Shown here: positions 1 through 7,056 of the stretch, one piece after another
How the letters are laid out: every line of letters starts with the position of its first letter
How positions within the stretch are numbered: position 1 is the stretch's first letter
DNA from: Rickettsiales bacterium
Lineage (GTDB): Bacteria > Pseudomonadota > Alphaproteobacteria > TMED109 > TMED131
NCBI GenBank assembly: GCA_002690625.1
Contig: NZFJ01000051.1
Location: forward strand, 1 to 7,897
Direction: 5' to 3'
DNA length: 7,897 bases
Position numbers and translations under genes: made by a program
The notes under the pieces: generated by a model
Database searches by the model: none
Told to the model about the DNA's origin: nothing
The model's input: only the letters and a program-made list of their open reading frames with translations

Positions 1-24
1 AAATACAGAGAAAGATATGAGTGA
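1..24 (+). CDS. Possible 3' end of upstream gene (pstC expected), partial
   Basis: Only the last few codons could be present. Frame 1 reads KYRERYE and stops at TGA 22-24, which would overlap the pstA start by 8 bases. Frame 3 reads IQRKI and stops at TGA 18-20, giving the classic ATGA overlap with pstA. Either short basic tail would suit the cytoplasmic end of a PstC permease, and pstC normally precedes pstA. That identity rests on gene order alone, because seven residues cannot identify a protein. Confidence 0.3.
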   Translation, partial: KYRERYE

Positions 25-1294
25 AATAAGTAAAAAAATAGAAAAGTCACTAAAAAAGAGACACGAATCAGAGAAGAATTTTAAGTATTTTGGATTGTCA
101 GGAATTATAATTGCAATACTATTTCTAGTAATAATTCTCTCTTCTATTTTTGCAACAGGAAAAAAAGCATTTCAAAGTACTTATATTGAAATAGAAGTTT
201 TTTTTGATAAAAAAATTATCGATCCCAAAAACACCAGAGATACTAATGTCATTAAATCCGCTAATTACCTTTCTATTATAAAACGGTCCCTGCAGAATTA
301 TTTTCCTGATGTAGAAAAAAGAAGAGATTTAAGTTCACTAACTGGCTTAATTTCGTCGTCGGAACAAGAAAATTTGGCAGCGATTGTTTCATCGAACCCC
401 AATTTAATTGGAGAAAAAGTTTCTTTGTGGTTACTTGCATCATCAACTTATGACGTAATTAATAAAAACCTTGATTTGCTTAATTTAACTGAAAAAAATC
501 GATTAATTAATGATCAAGAACTACTTTGGTTTAAAACATTAAAGGAAAATAAAAAAATAAAATTTAAATTCAACTCCAAATTTTTTACTTCAGCTGATTC
601 CACCGAACCTGAACAAGCCGGAATAACGGGTTCTTTAATGGGTTCATTTTTAACGTTATTGATCACCTTGATTCTATCGTTTCCCATTGCTGTAGCTGCG
701 GGAGTCTTTCTTGAAGAGCTAGCCCCAAAAAATAAATTTACTGATTTTATTGAGGTAAATATTAATAATTTAGCTGCAGTTCCCTCAATAATATTTGGGC
801 TTCTTGGATTGGCCATATTTTTAAATGTAATGCATTTACCCAGATCTGCACCAATTGTTGGCGGCATGGTCTTAGCACTTATGACGCTTCCAACAATTAT
901 TATTGCAACTAGGGCCTCCCTCAAGGCAGTTCCTCCTTCAATTAGAGAAGCAGCTATAGGTTTAGGAGCAACGAAAATGCAAACTGTTACCCATCACGTC
1001 TTACCTCTTGCTCTTCCTGGAATTTTAACTGGAACAATTATCGGAATGTCACAGGCACTCGGAGAATCCGCACCACTCCTCATGATCGGTATGGTTGCAT
1101 TCATTGTTGATATACCAGGATCCTTATTTGATTCTGCTACTGTATTGCCGGTTCAAATTTATTTATGGAAAAGCACCGCTGCAAGGGGTTTTGTTGAATT
1201 AACAGCAGCTGGAGTTATGGTTTTACTTGTTTTTCTGATTTTAATGAATGGATTAGCAGTTTTTATTAGAAAGAAATTTGAAAAACGATGGTAA
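17..1294 (+). CDS. pstA: Phosphate ABC transporter permease PstA, with DUF3333-type N-terminal domain
   Basis: This is one of the two inner-membrane permease subunits of the high-affinity phosphate importer PstSCAB. Residues 26-47 form a first membrane helix. Residues about 48-200 are a mostly soluble, presumably periplasmic, insertion of the kind called DUF3333, which makes alphaproteobacterial PstA (about 400-440 aa) much longer than the roughly 300-residue enteric protein. Residues about 203-420 are the MetI-like permease core with several hydrophobic helices. The EAA loop that contacts PstB is clear: EAAIGLGATKMQTVTHHVLP at 311-330. The end is basic (RKKFEKRW). ATG 17 follows a purine-rich AGAGAAAG. 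The frame stays open to the left edge, so an earlier start cannot be strictly excluded, but residue 1 lies a normal distance before the first helix. pstB follows after 18 bases, so the two are probably cotranscribed. Confidence 0.95.
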   Translation: MSEISKKIEKSLKKRHESEKNFKYFGLSGIIIAILFLVIILSSIFATGKKAFQSTYIEIEVFFDKKIIDPKNTRDTNVIKSANYLSIIKRSLQNYFPDVEKRRDLSSLTGLISSSEQENLAAIVSSNPNLIGEKVSLWLLASSTYDVINKNLDLLNLTEKNRLINDQELLWFKTLKENKKIKFKFNSKFFTSADSTEPEQAGITGSLMGSFLTLLITLILSFPIAVAAGVFLEELAPKNKFTDFIEVNINNLAAVPSIIFGLLGLAIFLNVMHLPRSAPIVGGMVLALMTLPTIIIATRASLKAVPPSIREAAIGLGATKMQTVTHHVLPLALPGILTGTIIGMSQALGESAPLLMIGMVAFIVDIPGSLFDSATVLPVQIYLWKSTAARGFVELTAAGVMVLLVFLILMNGLAVFIRKKFEKRW

Positions 1295-1312
1295 TTTAAG
1301 TAAAAAGATATC

Positions 1313-2077
1313 ATGAAAGACAATATAAAAATATCAAGTAAAAAAGTGTCAGTTCATTATGCAGATAATAAAGCCCTGGATAAAATCTCTCTTGATATTT
1401 ATGAAAAACAAGTGACTTCTCTAATCGGACCCAGTGGTTGTGGAAAATCCACATTTTTAAGATGTCTAAATAGAATGAATGATACTATAGACATTTGTAA
1501 AATTGATGGACAGGTTCTAATTGATGATAAAAATATATACGATAAAAATGTTGATCCCGTTTTATTGAGAGCAAGAGTGGGCATGGTCTTTCAGAAACCA
1601 AATCCTTTTCCAAAGTCAATTTTTGACAACGTTGCTTATGGTCCAACAATTCATGGCCTAGCAAATAGTAAAGATGAGTTAGAAGAAATTGTTGTCTCAA
1701 GTTTAAAAAAAGCTGGATTGTTTAACGAGGTAAAGGATAGATTAGAAGAGACGGGAACCTCATTATCAGGAGGGCAGCAACAAAGATTATGTATTGCCAG
1801 AGCAATAGCAGTCAGTCCCGAAATAATCCTAATGGATGAACCTTGTTCTGCGCTTGATCCTATTGCAACAGCAGTAGTAGAGGAATTAATTGACGAGTTA
1901 GTGAAAAATTTTACAATTGTGATTGTAACACACTCTATGCAACAAGCAGCAAGGGTATCGCAACAAACAGCATTCTTTCATATGGGAAATTTAATAGAAA
2001 TGGGCTCAACAGAAAAGATTTTTTCTACGCCACTTCAAAAAAGAACACAAGATTATATAACAGGTAAAATAGGTTAA
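1313..2077 (+). CDS. pstB: Phosphate ABC transporter ATP-binding protein PstB
   Basis: This is the cytoplasmic ATPase that powers phosphate import by docking onto PstA and PstC. All ABC motifs are intact: Walker [10 protein letters not shown] (39-47), Q-loop Q94 in VFQKPNPFP, signature LSGGQQQR (151-158), Walker B IILMDEP (171-177) with catalytic E176, D-loop SALDP (179-183), and H-loop H207 in VTHSMQQ. The sequence CLNRMND after Walker A and the PNPFP after the Q-loop are typical of PstB and separate it from other ABC ATPases. Its 254 residues match the usual length of about 250-260. The gene lies 18 bases after pstA and 5 bases before phoU, in one tight operon. The Shine-Dalgarno match is weak. 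Confidence 0.97.
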   Translation: MKDNIKISSKKVSVHYADNKALDKISLDIYEKQVTSLIGPSGCGKSTFLRCLNRMNDTIDICKIDGQVLIDDKNIYDKNVDPVLLRARVGMVFQKPNPFPKSIFDNVAYGPTIHGLANSKDELEEIVVSSLKKAGLFNEVKDRLEETGTSLSGGQQQRLCIARAIAVSPEIILMDEPCSALDPIATAVVEELIDELVKNFTIVIVTHSMQQAARVSQQTAFFHMGNLIEMGSTEKIFSTPLQKRTQDYITGKIG

Positions 2078-2082
2078 TTCAT

Positions 2083-2736
2083 ATGGATAAACATATAGTC
2101 TCCAATTACGACAATGATTTATACAATTTAAAAAATATGCTTATAGAGATGGGAGTATTCCTTGAGAAACAAGTTTTTTTGGCCGTTGAACTCATTAAGG
2201 TAAGTAATGACGAAATCGGTCAAGAAATAGTCCAAACAGAAAAAAAAATTAATCTAGATGAAAAGAAAATTCGTGAATATGCAACAAATACTCTTTCTAA
2301 AAGACAACCATTAGCAGATGATTTGAGGAAAATATTAATCTCTATAAAGCTAGCAAGCACACTGGAAAGAATGGGTGATCATGCTTGTAATATAGCAACA
2401 AGAATTGCTCTTGCTAAAACGGTTCCTCCATCGTACACAACGGATTCAGTTTATAGAATTGGTCAAGCAGTTATAAAAATTGTTTCTCAAGCCTTGACTT
2501 CATATGACCAAAGTTCTGAGATCTTAGCAACTGGAATTAAAAATGAAGATAAGAAAGTAGATTTACTTTATGAAACTTGTTTTCGCGAGCATTTAATCCT
2601 TATGCTCGAAGAACCCAGTCAAATAGGTTACTGTACACAAATGTTATTTATAGCAAAAGAATTAGAACGAATTGGAGATCTCTCAAAAAACATTAGTAAA
2701 GAAGTAATATATAGTATTAATGGAAAACTAATTTAG
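2083..2736 (+). CDS. phoU: Phosphate signalling and transport regulator PhoU
   Basis: PhoU is a cytoplasmic helical protein that represses Pho signalling when phosphate is ample and restrains the Pst transporter. In characterised systems it contacts PstB and the PhoR kinase. The protein has two three-helix-bundle repeats. Each carries the family's metal-binding motif: ERMGDHACNI at 95-104 and ERIGDLSKNI at 195-204, exactly 100 residues apart. The length of 217 residues is normal (usually 215-240). ATG 2083 lies 5 bases after the pstB stop, and an AGG at 2071-2073, inside the pstB end, sits 9 bases upstream as a plausible ribosome binding site. Translational coupling with pstB is likely. phoB follows after only 3 bases. 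Confidence 0.96.
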   Translation: MDKHIVSNYDNDLYNLKNMLIEMGVFLEKQVFLAVELIKVSNDEIGQEIVQTEKKINLDEKKIREYATNTLSKRQPLADDLRKILISIKLASTLERMGDHACNIATRIALAKTVPPSYTTDSVYRIGQAVIKIVSQALTSYDQSSEILATGIKNEDKKVDLLYETCFREHLILMLEEPSQIGYCTQMLFIAKELERIGDLSKNISKEVIYSINGKLI

Positions 2737-2739
2737 ACA

Positions 2740-3426
2740 ATGAAACAAAAAATATTAATAGTGGAGGATGATCATTCGTTATTACCGCTTTTGACTTATA
2801 ATCTTGAAAAAAGTGGTTTTGCTTGCCTTGAAGCTAAAGACGGTGAAGAAGCATCACTAATGTTGAAAGAAAATATTCCAGATCTCGTATTATTAGATTG
2901 GATGATACCTCCTCCCAATGGATTAGAAATATGTAAATTGATTCGAAGAAATAGAGATATAAGGCATTTACCTATAATCCTCCTAACAGCAAAAGGAGAG
3001 CAAGAAGACATGGCGAAAGGTTTAGATACTGGTGCTGATGACTACATAGTTAAACCTTTTCAACCAGTTGAACTAGTAGCTAGAATAAATGCTCTACTCA
3101 GGAGATCTAAAGCTTCATTTTCTGAATCCAAACTTGAATTTGATAACCTTGAACTTGACATCAAAGAACACAAAGTTGTTAGAAATGGAAAAAGAATACA
3201 CATGGGGCCCACCGAATTTAAATTATTAAAATTTTTAATGGAAAATCCCAAGAGAGTTTATAGTAGAGAACAATTACTTGATGCTGTTTGGGGACATGGT
3301 ATTTTTGTGGAGTTACGGACTGTAGACACTCATATCAGAAGATTAAGAAAAGCTATAAATATCAACGGGGGAGAAAATTTTATTCGAACTGTAAGAGCTG
3401 TAGGTTATTCGCTTGATTTTAAATAA
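2740..3426 (+). CDS. phoB: Phosphate regulon response regulator PhoB (OmpR family)
   Basis: PhoB is a transcription factor that, once phosphorylated by its kinase PhoR, binds PHO boxes and switches on phosphate-starvation genes. Residues 3-120 are the receiver domain, with acidic pocket E9/D10, phosphoacceptor D53 (LLDWM), T83 and K105 (VKPF). All of these fall at the same positions as in E. coli PhoB. Residues about 130-228 are the winged-helix DNA-binding domain, with GPTEFKLL, the SREQLLDAVWG segment, recognition helix RTVDTHIRRLRKAI, and wing motif RTVRAVGYS. These segments resemble PhoB more than other OmpR-type regulators. It starts 3 bases after phoU with no good Shine-Dalgarno, so coupling to phoU translation is likely. 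No phoR lies downstream, where it sits in enterics. In many alphaproteobacteria phoR is upstream of pst. Confidence 0.95.
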   Translation: MKQKILIVEDDHSLLPLLTYNLEKSGFACLEAKDGEEASLMLKENIPDLVLLDWMIPPPNGLEICKLIRRNRDIRHLPIILLTAKGEQEDMAKGLDTGADDYIVKPFQPVELVARINALLRRSKASFSESKLEFDNLELDIKEHKVVRNGKRIHMGPTEFKLLKFLMENPKRVYSREQLLDAVWGHGIFVELRTVDTHIRRLRKAININGGENFIRTVRAVGYSLDFK

Positions 3427-3434
3427 ATAAGCAA

Positions 3435-3466
3435 AAAAAGTTCCTTGTGTATCTTGGGGAATTTTT
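3435..3466 (+). terminator. Candidate intrinsic terminator after phoB
   Basis: The left arm AAAAA-G-TTCC (3435-3444) pairs with GGAATTTTT (3458-3466) if the single G at 3440 bulges out, around a 13-base loop. A T-run completes the right arm. It lies 8 bases after the phoB stop and before the glycosyltransferase gene, the expected place for the end of the pst-pho transcript. The GC part of the stem is only a few pairs, so read-through into the next gene is quite possible. Confidence 0.4.
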
Positions 3467-3478
3467 CTAAATTATTCT

Positions 3479-5407
3479 ATGGATTTTAAAAATGGAGTAA
3501 GTTTTATTGTAACTGTGTTTAATAAAGAAAAGTTTATTCTAAGCACTCTCAAATCTATAATCCTTAATAAAATTAAAAATTCAGAATTAATTATTATTAA
3601 TGACGGATCTACTGATAACTCCCTTAAGATAATTAAAAAGTTTTTAGATACTGATATTGGTATTAAGCATAAACTAATTAATCAAAAAAATGTTGGTCCA
3701 AGTAAATCTGTAAACAATGCCCTTAAACATGCTAAATTTTCTCATATAAAACTTGTAGACGGTGACGATATTCTTGCCCCAAACATTATTCATTATATGG
3801 TGAAGGAAATGGAGAATCTTAATTTAGATCTTCTATATGGACACTGGGCTTGGGATAAAGATCATTTTAATTATAAATTTAAAAACGATTTACCTTCCGC
3901 ATATTTTTTTAGGGATTCCTTCAATAGAATTTTACTCGGAGGATGGGGTGGTTCAAGTAACCTTATGATAAAAACTGATACTTTTATAAAAATTAATGGG
4001 TGCGATGAAAAGGTCTTTATACAAGATTTTTCTATACCATTGAGAGTTTCGGGATATCATTTCAAATCTAAAAATTTAGTTCCTTTTCGCATTGGATTAT
4101 CAAAAAAAATTATATGTGTAGGCCCTGAATTCATTGAAAAAAGACTTATAAATAATAATGCCCAAACCCTGCATGATTTATCCTTAGTTGTATTAAACTT
4201 TATCGAAGAACATCCCTTGGTACCTAAAACTTTAAAAAAAAAAGTGTTTAAAAAAATTAAAGGAAGATGCTGGAGATGGAAAAGAAAAAAACGAGACCAA
4301 CCTTTGTTCAGCTTTGAATTTTTATCGTTTATTATGTCTTACATTTATTTGAATCCAGTAATTTATAGACTGAGGTACGAGATTATGAATACTTGGAAAG
4401 AAGAAAAAGAACTTAGGATATGTGAAAAACCTAAAATAAAAAAAATTTTAGTTTATGTTGGTCTTGATCTATTAGGAGACGCATTAATTAAAATTCCTTT
4501 TTTAAGATTTCTTAGACAGCAATTTCCGGACAGTCACATTACATGGTTAGCAGGAAAAGGAAACTCTGCTATGACAAAGGATCTTAAGTTAATAACTTCT
4601 AAACTACTGAATAATGTTATTGAGAATGCCAATATTGGAAATAAATTATCGGAAATTTTTTTTAGACCTAAAATAAAAGAAGAATTTGATATTCTTATTG
4701 ACACTCAAAAAAGACTTTTAACAACGCTAGTCATTAAAAAAATCAGATCAAAATTATTTATTTCACCTTCTTGTAGTTACTTTTTTTCAGATGTAAAACC
4801 TAAAAATATGCATGAAAAAAACTTAGCAAAAGAACTTATAAATCTTGGATTAATGTTAAGTTATAATCAAAAAATCAAACAAGAAAAGTTAGAGGTTTTT
4901 GATCAAAATGGATTAGTAAGAAAGTTTAAAAAGAAATATCCTATGAGTAAAGTTGCCATTTGTCCTGGTGCATCTGTAGAATGGAAAAAATGGCCGATAG
5001 AAAATTTCATAGAAATAAGTGATTTACTTAACAAAAATGACAAACTCCCGGTTTTTTTTCTTGGGCCAAATGAAACAAACCTTTATTCTGTTCTCAAAAA
5101 AATGATCCCCTATGCACTTTTTCCTCTTCAAACAGAAACAAAAAATATTACTCCAATTCACACTATCCTTTTCGCCCAAACATGTGAATTCGGTGTATCT
5201 AATGATACTGGTTGTGGGCATTTGCTTGCAATAGCAGATATACCGACTTTAACTTTATTTGGCCCGACCAATTCTTTAAAATTTTCTCCCTACAGTATAA
5301 ATAATAAAAATGTTGTGATTGATGCAAGAACGTATTCTCGTCAAAAAGATATCAAAAAAATACCAGTTCAAGAAGTTATAAAAACTATCAACAAAAATTT
5401 TCTTTAA
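3479..5407 (+). CDS. Two-domain glycosyltransferase: GT2 domain fused to GT9 (heptosyltransferase-like) domain
   Basis: Residues 7 to about 210 are a GT-A fold family 2 glycosyltransferase. They show the opening strand VSFIVTVFNKEKFI, the nucleotide-binding IIINDGSTDNS (38-48), the metal-binding DGDD (94-97) and a candidate catalytic QD (182-183). Residues 250-273 are very rich in Lys and Arg, followed by an aromatic, partly hydrophobic stretch (275-300) that may sit at the membrane surface. Residues about 321-640 are a GT-B fold GT9 domain like ADP-heptose:LPS heptosyltransferases. They show GDALIKIP with D334 where the catalytic Asp of WaaC is expected, CPGAS (495-499) before a KKWP segment, SNDTGCGH (574-581) matching the family D-T-G-x-x-H, and LFGPT (593-597). 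Both domains look intact, so a transfer of two sugars to a surface glycan or LPS core is a reasonable inference; donor and acceptor are unknown. ATG 3479 fits the start of the GT2 fold. The gene converges with the adenosine kinase gene. Confidence 0.85.
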   Translation: MDFKNGVSFIVTVFNKEKFILSTLKSIILNKIKNSELIIINDGSTDNSLKIIKKFLDTDIGIKHKLINQKNVGPSKSVNNALKHAKFSHIKLVDGDDILAPNIIHYMVKEMENLNLDLLYGHWAWDKDHFNYKFKNDLPSAYFFRDSFNRILLGGWGGSSNLMIKTDTFIKINGCDEKVFIQDFSIPLRVSGYHFKSKNLVPFRIGLSKKIICVGPEFIEKRLINNNAQTLHDLSLVVLNFIEEHPLVPKTLKKKVFKKIKGRCWRWKRKKRDQPLFSFEFLSFIMSYIYLNPVIYRLRYEIMNTWKEEKELRICEKPKIKKILVYVGLDLLGDALIKIPFLRFLRQQFPDSHITWLAGKGNSAMTKDLKLITSKLLNNVIENANIGNKLSEIFFRPKIKEEFDILIDTQKRLLTTLVIKKIRSKLFISPSCSYFFSDVKPKNMHEKNLAKELINLGLMLSYNQKIKQEKLEVFDQNGLVRKFKKKYPMSKVAICPGASVEWKKWPIENFIEISDLLNKNDKLPVFFLGPNETNLYSVLKKMIPYALFPLQTETKNITPIHTILFAQTCEFGVSNDTGCGHLLAIADIPTLTLFGPTNSLKFSPYSINNKNVVIDARTYSRQKDIKKIPVQEVIKTINKNFL

Positions 5408-5418
5408 CTTTGTTAAAG
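5402..5418. terminator. Perfect palindrome across the convergent stop codons, possible bidirectional terminator
   Basis: CTTTAAC-TTT-GTTAAAG is a perfect 7-bp stem with a 3-base loop. It contains the stop codon of the glycosyltransferase (TAA 5405-5407) in one arm and the stop of the kinase gene (TTA 5413-5415, read on the minus strand) in the other. On the minus strand the stem is followed by AAAATTTTT, and on the plus strand by a mixed pyrimidine tract. The stem is AT-rich and therefore weak, so terminator function is inferred from position and symmetry. Confidence 0.4.
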
Positions 5419-6384
5419 CATTTCTTTTACTGGTCTAGCGCCGTAATGAGATAAGATCTTCGAAGCAACCTCACAACCAAACTTTACACAACTTCCTAAT
5501 TCATCATTCTGATTTAATTTAAACAAAAAACCTGCAGCAAACATATCACCAGCCCCTGTTGAATCTAGAACTTTAGTATTCGGAATAGCAGAAAATGTCT
5601 TATGAAGATTATCTGAAAAAAGAATTGCTCCATTAGCACCATCTGTCATAACGCCCGTTTCTATTGATTTATGGACCTTCAAGCTTAAACTCTCAATTTC
5701 GTTAGATTCAAACAAAGCTGAGTATTCTTCATAATTACCAATAAGTATGTCTATACTTTCAGTAATTAATTTTTTAAATTCATTCCTAAACATTCTTACC
5801 AATCCTGAGTCTGATAATGAAAATGCTATTTTGATCTCTTTTTTTTTTGATATTTTTATAGCTTTACCAATAGCTTTTCTTGCAGAATCAGAGCTCCACA
5901 AGTAACCCTCAATAAATAAAATAGAAGCATCTTTAAAATATTCTTCATATATATCATCGTCATTTAATTGTATGCTTGCTCCTAAACACGTTTGCATAGT
6001 TCTTTCGCCTTCACTGGTAACAAAAACTAAACATTTTGCTGTGGGAAGACCCTCATTTTTAGGAGAACAAAGAAATTTTACTCCGCTTTTCTCAATATCT
6101 TTAATAAAATAATTTCCTACAGAGTCATCACTAACTCTTCCACAAAAAGATGGATTACCTCCTAATATTCCAATTCCTGCAATAGAATTAGCTACAGAAC
6201 CTCCCGAACTTTTTTTTAATGGAATTAAACTCTTTATTGTCTCATCAGATTTTTTCTGATCTACTATGGTCATCTGTCCCTTAGTTAACCCTAGTTTTTC
6301 TATCTCAAGTTCATTAGATGAAAAAAAAATATCCAAAACAGCGTTGCCCATTCCAAGTATTATTTTTTCTTTATTTGAGTTCAT
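5413..6384 (-). CDS. PfkB-family carbohydrate/nucleoside kinase, probable adenosine kinase
   Basis: This is a ribokinase-superfamily kinase, most likely phosphorylating adenosine to AMP in purine salvage. It has the N-terminal GMGNAVLDIF (11-20), the GGSVAN di-glycine motif (61-66) that closes over the substrate, a NxxE motif (N217 to E220), and the C-terminal DSTGAGD (274-280) with catalytic base D280 and the anion hole. Segments such as GLTKGQMTIVD, EGYLW, SLSDS and the tail SHYGARPVKEML match the alphaproteobacterial proteins annotated as adenosine kinase rather than fructokinase or ribokinase. The exact substrate is inferred from that resemblance. The length of 323 residues is normal for the family (about 320-335). 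ATG 6384 is the natural start for the fold, with no clear Shine-Dalgarno upstream. The gene is transcribed alone on the minus strand, converging with the glycosyltransferase gene and divergent from the DUF2244 gene. Confidence 0.88.
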   Translation of the reverse strand: MNSNKEKIILGMGNAVLDIFFSSNELEIEKLGLTKGQMTIVDQKKSDETIKSLIPLKKSSGGSVANSIAGIGILGGNPSFCGRVSDDSVGNYFIKDIEKSGVKFLCSPKNEGLPTAKCLVFVTSEGERTMQTCLGASIQLNDDDIYEEYFKDASILFIEGYLWSSDSARKAIGKAIKISKKKEIKIAFSLSDSGLVRMFRNEFKKLITESIDILIGNYEEYSALFESNEIESLSLKVHKSIETGVMTDGANGAILFSDNLHKTFSAIPNTKVLDSTGAGDMFAAGFLFKLNQNDELGSCVKFGCEVASKILSHYGARPVKEML

Positions 6385-6398
6385 TTCTATAAAACACT

Positions 6399-6426
6399 TT
6401 AATATGTGTCATCCATTTTTTGTAAA
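6399..6426 (-). promoter_or_regulatory. Candidate sigma-70-type promoter for the adenosine kinase gene
   Basis: Read on the minus strand, TTTACA (6426-6421, five of six to the -35 consensus) is followed after 16 bases by TATTAA (6404-6399, four of six to the -10 consensus). Transcription would begin near 6392, giving a leader of only about 8 bases, which agrees with the lack of a Shine-Dalgarno before ATG 6384. In DNA this AT-rich such matches arise easily. In the rest of the divergent region, up to about 6574, I see only AT-rich sequence and no convincing plus-strand promoter. Confidence 0.3.
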
Positions 6427-6574
6427 GGTTAATGTAAGTTCTTAAATAACTTAAATTTTTTAATTATTCAAATTATATTAGTTAAATCAGTAAATATGTT
6501 TTTAAAGAATAACAAAATAATCTCATAAATTTATGAACCCTTTAAAAATTTTTGAAATTATTTATATTAGTATT

Positions 6575-7048
6575 ATGGCAAATATTAACTTCCTAAATCT
6601 AACAATTTATCCTCATAGAAGTTTATCTAAAAGGGGTTTTAGAATACTTATGCTCATAATCATGGTTCTCTGTTTAAGTGGAGGATTTATATTCTGGATG
6701 TTAGGTGCATGGCCGGTCTTTGGATTTTTTGGATTAGATATAATACTTATTTACCTTGCTTTTAAAATAAACTATAGGAGTGGAGAAGTATATGAGCATA
6801 TAAGTTTAGCATCAAAAAAATTTAAAATTTCACGCGGGTTTCCATCAGGAAAACTTCAGGTTTGGGAGCTCGATCCACACTGGGCTAAAGTTGAATTAAT
6901 AAAAGATAAAAATCAGTCACAATTATTCATCAAGTCAGAAAATAAAGTTGTTTCCATTGGCTCTTTTCTCAATTCATTTGCTAAAGAAAATCTAGAAAAA
7001 AAGATCAATGAATCGATCCAAAGATACAGAAAAACTTATAGTGTATAG
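6575..7048 (+). CDS. DUF2244 family membrane protein
   Basis: This is a small inner-membrane protein of the alphaproteobacterial DUF2244 family, whose function is unknown. The conserved opening PHRSLSKRGFRILM is followed by two hydrophobic helices (about residues 23-43 and 46-64 from this start) joined by the LGAWPVFGFFGLD motif, then LAFKINYRSGE. A soluble C-terminal half of about 90 residues follows, with the WELDPHWAKVEL and SIGSFL segments typical of the family. I chose ATG 6575, 157 codons, because it puts PHRS at residue 12, where I expect it in relatives. An in-frame ATG at 6533 would add 14 residues (MNPLKIFEIIYISI). Neither start has a clear Shine-Dalgarno. The transporter gene follows after 8 bases, so the two are probably cotranscribed. 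Confidence 0.82.
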   Translation: MANINFLNLTIYPHRSLSKRGFRILMLIIMVLCLSGGFIFWMLGAWPVFGFFGLDIILIYLAFKINYRSGEVYEHISLASKKFKISRGFPSGKLQVWELDPHWAKVELIKDKNQSQLFIKSENKVVSIGSFLNSFAKENLEKKINESIQRYRKTYSV

Positions 7049-7056
7049 GTATTTTT

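Noticed and set aside
514..924. A 136-codon open frame on the minus strand inside pstA.
   Set aside because: It lies antisense to the conserved permease core, shows no recognisable domain, and is explained by the coding constraint of pstA.
6406..6426. A PHO-box-like GTGTCAT in the divergent region upstream of the adenosine kinase gene.
   Set aside because: The first half-site resembles CTGTCAT, but no second half-site lies 11 bases on. The nearest match (TTGTAAA) is 14 bases away and poor.
6431..6532. AT-rich tracts and short inverted repeats suggesting promoters or an origin-like element upstream of the DUF2244 gene.
   Set aside because: With base composition this skewed, such matches are expected by chance, and no -35/-10 pair or iterated box stood out.
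6533..6574. N-terminal extension of the DUF2244 protein from ATG 6533.
   Set aside because: It adds MNPLKIFEIIYISI, which does not look like the family's opening, and it has no Shine-Dalgarno. It remains possible as the true start.
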